From Epichloe hybrida (Eukaryota > Ascomycota > Sordariomycetes > Hypocreales > Clavicipitaceae): a stretch of DNA of 64,000 nt. Shown here one piece after another: positions 47,282 through 59,468 of the stretch. The stretch covers positions 62,001-126,000 of the forward strand of contig JAFEKR010000005.1 of assembly GCA_019022495.1 (NCBI GenBank). The letters are read 5' to 3'. The notes beneath the pieces are model-generated. The model searched no databases. It was not told the origin of the DNA and worked only from the letters and a program-made list of their open reading frames with translations. Position numbers and translations under genes: made by a program. Every line of letters begins with the position of its first letter. Positions within the stretch are counted from its first letter, which is position 1.

Positions 47282-49363
47282 ATAGATGATGCTTCATGTT
47301 CTTTGAAGCTAGGGAGGTGGAACTTTTTTATAAACGTTGGCAAACGGGTCGCCCCAAGCAGTGCAGTTCCGAAACATGATGTAACGCATGAGCAGTGATG
47401 GATGTATGTATGTACTACTATTTGAACCCAAGATGCTGTCTGGCAGTCGCAAGGCCTCAGGCATGTCATGTTTACCAATCAGGACAGGCCACGATCAAAG
47501 GTACTACATACCTGCTTACTAGCTAGCTGTATTAGTCCGTACATACGGAGCACAAAGGGGGTTTATATTGTTTTAGATATTGACGCGAATTGAACGAAAG
47601 AAAGTTGGGGCGGGGCGGGGCGGGTCCGGCACATGCCTCAGGACGTGCAAATTTTGCCGACCAAGGGGCAAGCCGGCGATCCGGCGACTTTCTTGCCGAC
47701 TCCCAAGAAGACCAGTCCCATATGTTACATGATCCGTACCGCAACTACTCCGTAATCCTGACCAACAAACTGCAAGAACTACCATGTCTTTGTCGTGATG
47801 GGTGCACAGGATCGATCGGCCTGCGTGCGTAGCGTCCGTCACTAAACAGCCACGTGGGCTTAGCGGAAAAAAGACCAACAAGTACATAAGTGGGTGGAGT
47901 GGGGTGGGGTGGGGTGGGTCGGAACCTTGAACCTTGAACCTCGACCTCGACCTCGACCTCGACGGATGTCATCAGATTGAGATTGATCAGAATGACAATC
48001 GGGTTCGGGTTCGGGTTCGGAGTAGAAGCCGCCCCGTTGCGATCCTGGCAGATGGGCTCAGCCAGTTAATAGTTGTACGTATGTATGTATGTATGTATGT
48101 ACGTGTATGTATGTAGTAGCTCGGCGCAGCAGCGCAAAAGGCCTAGTTCGTTGGAGAAAAAAAAGCCTATGTACTTCCCACTTTCGTACTCCGTACTGCG
48201 TACTTCCTTTCCGCACCGAGTTGGATGAGATGCGAAACGAAACGGCGGGACAAAAAAAGGGGACTGACTGGACGAAGCCATCGGGAGTCGGGCGGATGGA
48301 AGGGAAGGAGGAACTGGACGAAGCCGTCGGGACTCGGGCAGATGGAAGATGGAACGAGACGGAAAAAGCAAAGTTTTGTACGATGAGCATCCCATCCCCC
48401 ATCCCCAGATGTTTCACCTTGACGCGGACCGGCCGCCGTTGTGGCCACGGTTGCGGCCATGGGGGGGGGGGGCTCGCTTTGCTCCACCACATGTCAGCGA
48501 CTCAGCGTGGTTTGATGGGCTTTTCTTTTTCCCAGCATCTGGAATTAGCCTAGGTACGGAGTTGATACAGGACATTCGGACCCATCTCCGTGCTTTGGCT
48601 GGTCGGCTGGCTCTGATGCATGATGCACTGCAGGGCCAAGGGGGCCAACACTGGTTAATAACGTCGCATGTACGGATTACATGTGTACATTGGATGTACA
48701 TCTGCACCCCCTCTGTGCATACATACTGCTGCTCCAGTGCGTGCGCTGCCCCGTGGTGGCCCGTGGTGCCCTGTGTCGTGTGCTGTTAACCTGCTGTCTG
48801 GTCGCTATCTGGTCGCTATCTGGTCGCTATCTAGTCGCTGTCTGCAACTTATCATACCCCCACCACCACCATCAAAACGGCCCCGCCGCGGGCCCCGCCC
48901 CGCCCCGCCGCGCCTGCCTGCACCACCCTGCACCCTGCATTGTGCAACGACAACGCCACCGACTACAAATAACCAATTCTTCAGCGGTTCAAATGTTGGC
49001 CAGTCCCGCTGGCCGTGGACAGCCTCAACAAGGAGCTTCTGGAGGAGGTCAAGGTCAAGGTGAAGGTGAAGGAGGGAGGAGAGTTGACTACTTCAGCGCT
49101 CCAACGCCGCCTTTTCTCTCCATCTTTTCTGGCTCTCGCATGTCTTTTTCCCCTTCCCCCTTCCCTCCACGTCGTCCCCTTTCCAAGAACTGACTTTGCT
49201 CAGCAAGCTTCCATGTACGACTCCAGTCTTGCTTGTCCCCACCCCATTGATTCTTGATTGAGCTGGAATATCTTGAAGCTTTGACAGCACGGCCGATCGA
49301 CAAGCCTCTCAACTCACTCACTCGCTCACTCCCACACTCTGTCTGTCTGCCGGCCCGCCCGCC
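47282..49363. promoter_or_regulatory. Repeat-rich spacer upstream of the bZIP gene
   Basis: No gene is supported in these 2 kb. Repeats: GGGGC units near 47608, GGGTG near 47895, CCTCGA hexamers at about 47938-47962, TTCGGG units near 48002-48020, GTAT tetramers at about 48076-48100, and an 11-bp unit repeated four times at 48798-48841. Three copies of ACTCCGTA/TACGGAGT occur (47747, 48188, 48555). A 170-residue open frame at 48681-49193 is low-complexity and not convincing. The last 100 bp are CT-rich leader-like sequence. Confidence 0.5.
48798..48841. repeat. Four-copy 11-bp tandem repeat
   Basis: Four head-to-tail 11-bp units (CTGGTCGCTAT and close variants), the last copy with two changes. 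It lies about 520 bp upstream of the bZIP start codon. Confidence 0.9.
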
Positions 49364-50588
49364 ATGGACTTCACCTCTCAGTATCAGTTTGCTGGTGGGC
49401 AGCCATACCACGGCTTCATGGCCATCCCCTCGCTGACGCCGTCCAACTCGCACTCTGCAACGTCAGATGAGTTCAGCACCACGTCCCCTCCCGTAAGTCT
49501 CTTCCGTCATGGCCATCCATCATTGGATCCCCCCCCCATTGCATTGCATTGCGCTGACGTGATCTGCATTCATTCGTGGTAGGATGCATTTGAGCCTGTC
49601 CATAGCAACCCGGAGCAATTCCGAGGCTTTGATTACAACCCCACTTTTCACAATCCCTCTCAACACCAGCAAGCTGCTCCTCCTCCCAACTTTCCTGGTC
49701 CTCCTACACCCCCGAATCACCCAACGAATCCCGCTCATTTCACAACCCAACCACCGGGTCACGGTGCGCAGCAGGGAGCCCACATCCACCATCAAGCTTC
49801 TGTTGCAAGTGCGCTTGTCAATGGTAGCGCAGTTGGACTAGTAGAGGCGGAAATTGGTCCTGGTGTTGAGGATCCAAATCAGCTCCGAGGCGGCAGTGAT
49901 GACGACGAGTCATTAACGCCTGCTCAGTCACGGAGGAAGGCCCAGAATCGAGCTGCGTGAGTTTCCTGTGTGCCTGCCCGCCCGCCTGCCCGTCTGCCTG
50001 CCTGCCTGCCTGCCTGCCTGCCATACTGTCCGACCGCCAAGTCTCCGAGCTGACCAGTCTTCTTCATTCAGGCAACGCGCTTTTCGGGAACGCAAGGAGA
50101 AACATGTCAAGGACCTGGAGGCAAAGCTGGCCGATATGGAGGCCGCGCGACAACAGGCCTCTGTCGAGAACGAACGTCTAAAGAGGGATTTGCACAAGAT
50201 GTCGACGGAAAACGAGATTCTGCGCGCCACTTCATCTGCCAGCAATGGGCACAACGGCTCACGCTCCCCCGAACCCACCACCACCGGCCCGATGAAGTAC
50301 AACCCCACCGATTTCTATTCCAATGTTCTCCAGAACCATCAGAACAAGTTTCCGTCACACCGCATCGTCACGTCAGACGACGGTGAGCGCTTGCTGGCCG
50401 CGGGTGCCACTTGGGATTTCATCATCAACCACCATCTCTACAAAAAGGGCCTGGTCGACGTCGAGGACGTCAGCGAACGACTGAAGACGTGCGCTCGCTG
50501 TGACGGCCAAGGTCCCGTCTTCTCCGAGCAGGCCATCATTCGTGCCATGGAGCAGAGTGTCGCAAGCGGCTCGGACGACCTCTTGTAG
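49364..50588 (+). CDS. AP-1-like bZIP transcription factor
   Basis: This nuclear factor belongs to the fungal AP-1/Pap1 group, many of whose members control stress responses. Exons are 49364-49492, 49583-49956 and 50072-50588, giving 339 residues. The first 150 residues are rich in Pro, Gln, His and Asn. The basic region SRRKAQNRAAQRAFRERK (about 159-176) carries the NxxAQxxFR pattern of AP-1-like factors, and a short leucine-zipper-like heptad segment follows. The C terminus ends with ERLLAAGATWDFIINH and LKTCARCDGQG, a conserved tail of one subgroup. I count only two cysteines, so it lacks the paired Cys-rich domains of redox sensor Yap1. Introns fall after the first 43 codons and inside the basic region. 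Subgroup identity (for example KapC or Fcr3-like) is unresolved. Confidence 0.88.
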
Positions 50589-51957
50589 TGTTATTTGCAA
50601 TTATGAAGAAAACGTGTGCGACGAATGGTAGACGTCATGGGAGGGGGTTATGGCTCCAACGCCAAATCAGGCTAGGCTTGTGATACCGGCGAGATTGTGG
50701 GTACCACGTTGTCGAGGAGGCCAGGCCGAGCTTTCAAAAACCAGGGCGTTTCGGGAAAGTTGGCATCTCAGGGGCCGTCACCCAGTCTTCTTCGGGATTT
50801 CCCATATGCACTTTCAACAGAAGGTCTACTGTGCGGAACCTGCGATTGATCACCTGCATTTGACTTTGGCCGTGGCACCGGGGGTCTTTCTTATAACGCG
50901 AACATGTATAACGATATTTTTTCTTCTTATTTTATAGCCTTGAATAAAAGGATTTGACTTTTATAGCTTTCCAAAGCAGTCTCTGCTACAAGACACTCAT
51001 AGCTTCCTTCAACCGTTCATGTGTAATTCTCATACAGTACTCAATGTATGGCTACGAAGCCCCCGACACCATCTTGTAGTGCTCATTGATAAGGACAAGT
51101 TTCCTGACGACGCACTCGGGGCTTTAAGAATGAAACTATTCAGCTATACTGGTCCGACCCGGGCCGAACCATTCATTCCCCCACGTCCCAGGCAGCACCC
51201 GTCTCTAAACAGGGGGAATTGAGAAGGGGGGTGTGCTAAACAAGGTATTGTGATGAGAGAACAGAGGCGAGAACCTGTCTCGGTATAAAGGAACCATGGC
51301 AGGAATACAAGAATTAAGCTAGACAAATGATACCCGAGATCATCTCAGATGGATCCGTCATGGCGGGTCACCAGACCTTTCAGGAGACATGGAACAACGC
51401 AGACGAATGAATGCAAACATTGTTGGAACGCGTACTTGCTGCTGCCACACAAAGGAGCAGACGGCAAAGACTAACGCAACTAGTACTGCGTGCCGAAAAA
51501 AGAAAAAAAAGAAAAAAAAAAAAGAAAGAAAAACTCCCATGTGATAATGATGAAAAGTCTCGCTCTGTAAATGGCAACCCACATCTTCGCCCTTCGTGCG
51601 CTCCTCACTTCGAATTGCAAGCCCGTCCCCATCTTGACAACAGCAACGGCAAACTTGCCTCCCAGCCGCAATTTCCTCCATGGCGTACAAAGTAACGCAT
51701 ACTTTCCAGCGGACACTCGTAACCCAGGCTCATGACCTTCGTTCATACCCGCGTCTCAGTCCATTGAACATGCTATATATACCTGCTTGCCTTCTACTTT
51801 GATGTCTCATCTCTTTTTTGACGTCTTTTACTTTGGAAATTTGTTTCCTGTTTGGAGAATCAGCCCACAAAACCGCCCCAGCCACATCAAGAGGTTCGGG
51901 GCAGTTTTGTTCTTTGCTCCAAATTGTGCAAGGGCTGATATATGGAGCCTTGACATT
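50589..51957. other. Convergent spacer between bZIP and phosphotransferase genes
   Basis: No gene recognised. It holds the 3' flanks of two convergent genes, an AT-rich stretch at about 50900-50960, and an A-rich tract at about 51496-51533. Open frames are short and without family features. Confidence 0.55.
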
Positions 51958-53355
51958 CTAGTGAATCTTCTCACCGTTGACCTTTGGGCCAAACTCTTCA
52001 TGCGGGTGCTTGATGGTTAGGCACCAAATGTCGAGGAAGTCGCAGATCGAAACAATGACATCGACAACGAAGCTGCCATAAACACCCAAGGCCAGACCGA
52101 GCATGAGGAAGCTGTAAGAAACTTGGTATTCTTCGTTCCCGAGAGCACTAGGCCACCCGATGCCATATCGCCTGAGGAAAATAGGAGCAAGGGAGTCGAC
52201 AACCCCGAATGCCAAAGGAATCGCCAGAACGTTCCAGTACGGGAAAGGCAGCTTGACTAGATGAGCCGTGATCATCTGCCCGACACTGTAGGCGTTGACA
52301 ATGCCGGCAAACAGCACGAACGGCACCAGATGGTGGTACAAGATAGTTGGCTGCAGGTACAAGTAGGTCACAATCAAGGTCCAGACACCGAAGAATGGCA
52401 ACAAGCCAGCGAGAGCGCCTCGAGAGCGGTCTCCACGATCGTGACGGGCTCGGATGACGTTGAATGAGGATTCGACAGTGTTGAGAACAAGAACGACGGT
52501 GCCTTGAACTAGATACCACTCAGTGAAGGAAAGATCGTAGACGACCTTCGGGATGCCGAGGGTTTGGGGGATGCCAATTGTCTGGAACATGCTCTGTTGC
52601 CAAATGTGGGCTCCGCCACATAGACCGGTCAGGGCGTAGACGAGCACCAGTATCAAAACGCCCTCAACGGGACCATTGACAATGCCGAGAGTGAGGGTCT
52701 TGGTGTGGTATTCATCCCAGGTTTGAACGTAAAATGTGAGGAGAGCTGCGTGGACGGAACAGGTCCCAGTTAGCAATGATAGCTCAGGCTGCGGGAGACG
52801 TGTCAAGAATTGGGCCGGTGCAACACACAAGCAAATAAAGTCGCAACTGTCACCCATCCTTGTCCCATGTTCTGGGAGCCAGCGAAGATGAGAACCTCGA
52901 GACTGGTGTTCAGCGCATCCACGCCGTGATCGAAAAGTTCGCCGAGGGGACCGGACTGCTTGGTGCGACGGCTGCATGTGACAGTTAGCGTCTGATGTCA
53001 TGATTAGGCAGTATCTCGTCGAAATGCATCGCTGGGTATGTACTCACGCTTGAGCGCCATCGACAGCATCGAAAGTCTGGTAGAGGAAGAGACCGACAGC
53101 CCAACTGAAGTAGACCCACGGCGGACAGTCCTTATCGAGAGTTGGATTGTACCACAGCAAAGTCAAAACGTTGATGACAACGAACGAGAACCCCGTCAAC
53201 GTGATCAAATTGGGCGCCATGCTCATGGGAAACAGTTTGATAACCAAGTTGTTGTAAAATGGCTTGAGGATGTACTTGGAAGTCAGCGACCGATCGACGG
53301 CGGAATACTTGTACTCCTTCAGCGCCGGAAGCTGATTGTGTCGGAGATAAACCAT
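51958..53355 (-). CDS. CDP-alcohol phosphotransferase (choline/ethanolamine phosphotransferase)
   Basis: This integral membrane enzyme of the ER/Golgi transfers phosphocholine or phosphoethanolamine from the CDP-alcohol to diacylglycerol, the last step of the Kennedy pathway. Exons are 53048-53355, 52829-52971 and 51958-52745, giving 412 residues. The catalytic CDP-alcohol motif [24 protein letters not shown] (about residues 99-122) matches D-G-x2-A-R-x8-G-x3-D-x3-D, and the first intron cuts it after the second Ala. Several hydrophobic segments follow, as expected of a polytopic protein. The start ATG at 53355 begins MVYLRHNQLPALKEYKYS, the usual family N terminus; longer upstream openings are not conserved. 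Sequence alone does not tell Cpt1 from Ept1. Confidence 0.94.
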
Positions 53356-55090
53356 GATGACGATGATGAAGACAGAGCCTACGAGCAGGAAAGAGTAAGT
53401 GGTTGCATGCTTCTCGTAGGTCGATCGAAGACTTACCGGCGTGTTGCCGTGCTCTCTATCTATGTGGTATGGTTGCGCTGTTGGGAAGTCAAAAGGGGTG
53501 GGTGAGACTTGAAGCTGATTCATGCAGTCGCTAACAAAAGAGGACAACGAAGCAGAGAAGGGGAAGCCAGCAAGCAAGCAAGCAAAATGCGATGGGATGC
53601 AACGCAGAGGCACTCGGCCCTTAAACCAGAGGCGCGGTCGCGAGACAAGCGACTGCGGATCCGTATGTAATATAGACACGTCGAGGCAGAAGGGGTGCTG
53701 CAGATGGTGGGTTGCGGAAGACAATATCGCGGACGGGCAACGGAAGAGGGCGCCACGTCCGTTTCTCGTCCCTTTTTTTGTTTTTTTTTTCTTCCCTCGT
53801 GTCGCGTGGGGGGGGTGGCACTTGTTGGTGGCACTTGAGCGGTTTTTAACGACACCTTTGCTCGTTCTGCACCTGCAGGGCCGCGACGGCCGCGACGTGA
53901 ATTTGGGGCCTCCTAGACGGCAAAAAAAACGTCATTTCCCCTGGGCCGTCCGCTAGTCCGCTTTTGGAATATGCAAGTCCACGGAATGGAACGGAATCAG
54001 GGGAATCAGAGGGCAGCAGAATACTTTGCAGAATGTACCGAGTAATGATAGCAGACATTCGTAGACCTCGGGCGCCGACTCCACGTGTCTCGGACGCCAA
54101 TTTCTGTCCGCGTCACGGAATGTGATGATGGCTGTATCACGCGACGCGCTACACATGATACACATGATACATATGATGACCTGCAGACTTCATTGTGCGA
54201 GACTAGCAGGCCATCTCCAAGCAGCCATTCAATCAATCCATCCATCAATCTGGTGATGCGCACAACGGACCGCATAACGGAGGACGTTATCAATCAAGAG
54301 CAAAAATGGGCGCCAATGAGCCAGGACCCCCCCTCTTTCCTTCCTCCAGTACAACGTCGTACGTAAGAAGCTTCATTCAGCAAAGCATGCAATCCATCAT
54401 GTTTGAACGAAGAGGTGATGCGAAGGCCGAATTTTTGGTAACATGGTAACATGGAGAGTCCACAATGTGAATAAGAAGACGGAGGCTAGGGACATGTCAC
54501 ACGGGTAGGATCAGGTGCAAGTGTCGAGGCCGTTCAACAAGGTGATGCATCCCCTTCGAATCCCCCCCCTTCAGGCCAGGTGAACGCAAAATGAGGTTCA
54601 GCTGCCTCTCTCTCTCGTTTGCGTTTGTTTCTGGCCCAGACACGCTCGCTCCCTTTCTCTTGCCTTCACTTTCCTCAAAATATTTCCCTTGGGTTTCCCC
54701 TTGGGTCTCCCCTTGCTTCTATTCCACAGCAAAACGACTATCTAACGGTGTACACATTCGCAATTCCATTCATGCGAGCAGTAACGATACTGCAGGGTCG
54801 CCTGGCCTACCTTCGATTACTTTCGGTTTCTGCTTCTTTGAGCGTCATCAACAGAGCTAGAGCCGCCGAGCCGTTGATTCACCGTTGCAGTGATTCTGAC
54901 ATTTCTCTCTCGAGAAGAATGAACTGCGCGGTCAAAAAGCGAACTGCCAAAACAACACGCACAAAAACACACACACACAATTACAATTACAATCACAATT
55001 ACAATTACACTCCCAACTAGGTCCCTCGACCAGCTCATCCCGAACCACTGATTCTATCTCACGCTGAACTCGTCCATCAAATCTGGCATA
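53356..55090. promoter_or_regulatory. Divergent promoter region between phosphotransferase and RdRP
   Basis: A 1.7-kb spacer shared by two divergent genes. It contains T runs at about 53768-53790 and a G run near 53810. ACAC/ATTACA repeats lie at about 54965-55010 just before the RdRP start. Open frames here are short and unsupported. Confidence 0.5.
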
Positions 55091-58000
55091 ATGGTCTTAT
55101 CAGGCCCGAAACGGCGCAATGGCACTGGGACGGCTCCCAGCTCGACGTCGGCCAAGTCCTCCGCTACTTCACCAGACAAATGGCGCATGAGACCCAGCTT
55201 AACCGTCAGATTCGATGGCCTTCCTCTCGATGTTTCTGCACGGCACATATGGGAATGGTTCTCTTCACAGGGCACTATTGCTTTGATCAATCTGTTCGAT
55301 CCTAAGAATAACCGTGGCACAATGTCTGCCAAGGTGAAGTTTGAGCCTCCCCCCTCTCGCAAGTTTTGGTCCCACGGCGTCGACGTTGAACATCCAGCAT
55401 ACCCCCATGGACTAAGCCTGTCTGCTTATGCGGACGATACTACAGACGGGCCCTCGGCCAACGATGCTGCCCACAACCATCCGGGAAACGTCAATATTCC
55501 ATTAGGCTCATTGGGCTTTGGATGCATGGTTAAACCGACGGTGATGCATGTGATGAAATCGGTTCGTTCGGAGCAAAATAGTAGGCTTCAGCTTGATAAA
55601 AAGAGAAAGATTATCAATATATTCTTTTCGTACTCTACGGAACCTACAAAATCGAATTACTGGGCCACTTCGAGGGAGTTCAAAGCTGTTATCAGAATTT
55701 CTACCATCGAAAAGATCCTAGAAGCCAATGACGATGAATGGCAACACTTGGTTGTCGTTCTTCCTCATCCACCCGAGTATTTTCGAAAATGCGAAACTAT
55801 TTCAGACACCTTTCAGGACAATCCGCAAAGATGGAGTGCAGACAGGACGTGGTATCGGGCTACAAACATACGAGTTCAAGATGAGAATCCTCAGACATGC
55901 CCTCCAGTCGCCCTTCATGATGACATGGAAAATGATTCACACATAAACATTGGACGATGGACAACCTTTCGCTTGTCCTTTGATGTCAGACAGCATGCGG
56001 GCAACAACAGCCCATACAAAGTCATTCAGTCGACTCTATCCGAGTTCAATATATTCAGCCATCCCAATTGCGAGTTTGATGAAGGCAAGGCTGTCAGCGC
56101 ATGGGAATACCTAGATCATCCATCTACAGGAGGTCAACAACCATCGACCCTACTTGGTCTGAGGCCTATTGTGCATTTGGAATCCAATGTCCGCTATCAA
56201 CTAGAGGTCTGCATATCGCGAGGGCTGTTGAGTGAGTATACCATCAGCTTCGATTTTCTTCGGCGCCTAGCCACGCTTTCGCCTCCAGACGCGACTCGGC
56301 GACTTGAATACATCGCAGACGAGAAGCAGAGGATGATCGAGCCCATGGATCTCTTCGAGATAGAAGACGCAGAGTTTTACGTTTCCAATGCCAGACTACC
56401 TTACTTCTGTGCCTATGTTCGAAGGGCATCGATTACACCAACGACAATACTCTTGTCTTCACCAACAGTTGAGATGTCGAATCGTGTTCTCCGAAAGTAC
56501 AGCCATCTCCAAGATCGCTTCTTGCGCGTCCAATTCATTGGGGAATCCGAGTTCGGCCGCATTCATGCACATAACCAACAAAATGACGACATTTGGAAAC
56601 GTGTGAGAAGAACTCTCTTTCAAGGGGTTCGTATCGGGTCTCGTGTATACGAATTCCTTGCTTTTGGAAGCTCACAGCTTCGAGAATGCGGCGTTTACTT
56701 CTTTTGCCCTACGGACCATGTTTCTTGTGATGATATCCGCGCATGGATGGGTGATTTCGACCACATCAAAATCGTCGCTAAATATGCCGCTCGTTTAGGA
56801 CAATGCTTCTCTACAACACGAGAGATTAGAGGCACAGGCAAGCCTCAGGTCAAATACATACGTGACGTAGAGCGAAATGGGCATTGTTTTACGGATGGTG
56901 TGGGTCTCATTTCGAAGTTTTTTGCGCAAGCCATTACGCAGGACATGACGTTGGATGTGCTCAGCGAACCAACTGCGTTTCAGTTTCGCATGGGAGGTAG
57001 CAAAGGAATGCTTGCTGTTTGGCCTCAAATCAAATGGCAGGAAGTTCATATTCGGAACTCACAAGAAAAGTTCAAGTCCAAGTCCAAAGGTCTAGAGGTA
57101 GTACGCTGCGCAAGCCGTGCCACTGCAACCCTGAACCGCCAGACGATTACCATCTTGGAGAGTCTTGGAGTGCCTCGCTCTGCGTTCTTGAAGCTTTTGC
57201 GTGAGCAGATCAAGTCTTTTGAGAATGCCGCACAGAGTAGCTCGGCGGCTGTTGAGTTGCTCACGAAATTCGTTGACGCGAACCAAAACACGCTTGTTCT
57301 TGCTGAGCTTCTGAAGGCCGGGTTTAAAACAGCCGAGGAGCCGTTCACTGCCAATCTCTTGAAACTCTGGATATCGTGGTCATTCAAGCTGCTAAAAGAA
57401 AAGGCTCGTATACATGTGACCCAAAGCGCGTTCGTTCTTGGATGCGTCGATGAAACTGGAACTTTACAAGGTCATTTCCGCGAGACGGAAGGTTCTGTCA
57501 GCAAGAACGTTGATCGTCTGCCTCAAATTTTCTTGCAGCTGACGGACCCTGACCGTTACAACCAGAAGACGGTCGTGACAGGCGTCTGCATTGTGGGACG
57601 GAACCCGTCGCTTCATCCCGGAGATATTCGGGTTGTGCATGCAGTTGATGAACCCAGGTTGAGACACTTGACTGACGTTGTTGTATTTCCCTCGACGGGT
57701 GATCGCCCAGTTCCGAGCATGTTGTCCGGGGGTGACCTCGATGGAGACGACTTCTTCATTATTTGGGACGGTGATCTTATTCCCCGCGAATGGAACTACC
57801 CTCCCATGGACTATAAAGGTCCAAACCCGCAAAAGTTGGATCGAGACGTTGCTGTTGACGACTTGCGAGACTTCTTCGTCAACTACATGAAAAACGACGT
57901 CCTTGCCTTGATTGCGGTCTCGCATTTGGCGTTTGCCGATGAATTTGGACCAAAGTCACAGCTATGTAAGAACGATCACCGCCTTCTTTCTTCTTTTCTT

Positions 58001-59063
58001 TCTTGAATCGTGGGTCTCTCATTTGTTGCTAACTATGACTCTCAAAGGTTTACATTTGGCAGATCAACATTCCAGGGCAGTGGATTACCCAAAGACTGGC
58101 GAGCCGGCTGATTTCGATCCTAAAGAGCAACCTAGACGCTGGCCGCACTTCATGGAAAGGAAATCGACCTACCACTCAAAAAAGGCTTTGGGTGCCATAT
58201 ACGACGAAGTCGCAAAGCACAGCACCAATTTCGATCCCAGCTGGGAGCATGCGTTTGACAAGAGGATCACGGAGCGTTTTGAAATCGAGGAAGATACTCT
58301 AGAAGCGGCAAAGGTAATCAAGACACAATACGACATCTCGGTCCGTCGTCTCCTCGCTCAGTACGAGGTTAAGACCGAGTTTGAGCTTTATACCAGCTGG
58401 TGCATGTCCAGGCCCAGGATTGGCAGCGACTTCAAGAGACAAGAAAGCCTTGGACATGAATATGACGCTGTGAAGCAGCGCTTCAGGGACCAGTGTTACA
58501 ATATGCTTGATGGGAATGAGCCTGAGCAACTGGATAAGTTTGTAGCTGCCATGTACAAGGTGACCGAGGAAGATGTGAAGGCTGCACTCAAAGACGAAGA
58601 GGAGTTGGCAAACAACGACCTGTCCAATGGTATCTCTGGTGGCTCCGAGCCTGTTGTGCCCGTTATGCCCCTCATCAGCTTCCCATGGATCTTTCACTGG
58701 GTCATGATACGACTTGCCATGGGTGAAAATTACAAACCCGGAAAGGCTGTTCTTGCGGCAGCTCGACGTATACCTGCGGTCAACCACAAGATACAGTCAT
58801 TGTTTGGAAACTCCAAGTCTCCGAGGTCGCGCGCAGATGTCGGGGCCGTGGTTGAAAAAGCGTCTCTCGAATCGAAAGAGGGTCCGATGACGAAAGAGGA
58901 CAACCCCAGAGGAGGGAATGCCATACGGGAGGTAGCTGAGAATATTGCTCATATCGATGATGTCACAGAGGGGGGTCCAGACTCTGTTGAGAGTTCGAAT
59001 GTGAGTTTGGCGGGAGAAGCTGCGATCGATCGATTGACCGCTCTGCTGGGAATAGTAGAATGA
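55091..59063 (+). CDS. RNA-dependent RNA polymerase (RDR family)
   Basis: This enzyme makes double-stranded RNA from single-stranded templates and feeds the RNA-silencing or meiotic-silencing pathway. Exons are 55091-57965 and 58048-59063 with an 82-nt intron, giving 1296 residues. The N terminus (about residues 35-100) looks like an RRM fold (LTVRFDGLPLDVSARHIWEWF). The double-barrel catalytic core holds SGGDLDGDDFFIIW, with metal-binding Asp882, Asp884 and Asp886. The intron lies in the conserved C-terminal lobe, and splicing gives CLHLADQHSRAVDYPKTGEPADF. The last about 250 residues are helical and charged. Neurospora has three paralogues (QDE-1, SAD-1, RRP-3). This one looks nearer the SAD-1/RRP-3 type than QDE-1, but I cannot place it firmly. 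The frame is intact. Confidence 0.93.
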
Positions 59064-59468
59064 TGGTTGTCGTGGCGAGAATAGGTGAATATTTGGGATC
59101 ATGCCGGGTCGAGTCCCAAAATTGCTGGGCATAATAAAATTAATAAATAGCCATGGGTCGTAGAGGCAACCCATACAAACAATGACAAAAGGGAACAGAT
59201 TCCTTTTTATGCTGCAAACTACCATTACAATTTGTAATCGACTTGCACAACAGGTGACAACAGCCGTGCAGGCACGTCGCCTTGTCCCACTCCACTCCAT
59301 CATCAGCCGCCTCCTACTCAAAGAGAATTGGCACCGTACTCCGTACACCACAACGAGTCCTTGTGTGTGTATCGATGCAATACACAATATTGCATGCCCG
59401 CAACATCCAACGATACAATATCCAGATCAGACAACGAAGGTTGCATGCCCGGCTGCAATCATCCCACA
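59064..59468 (+). promoter_or_regulatory. Spacer between RdRP and epoxide hydrolase
   Basis: A 405-bp gap between tandem genes; probably the RdRP 3' flank and the hydrolase promoter. One dispersed ACTCCGTA word lies at 59338. An in-frame ATG at about 59397 could lengthen the hydrolase by some 24 residues, but that part is not conserved. Confidence 0.5.

Noticed and set aside
48002..48020. TTCGGG repeats as interstitial telomere sequence
   Set aside because: The fungal telomere unit is TTAGGG. These few TTCGGG units are a simple repeat.
48681..49193. 170-residue plus-strand open frame before the bZIP gene
   Set aside because: Composition is low-complexity and driven by CT- and GC-rich repeats, with no recognisable domain or splice logic.
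53521..53724. Longer N terminus for the phosphotransferase
   Set aside because: The upstream open frame starts in poorly conserved sequence; the family begins at MVYLRH.
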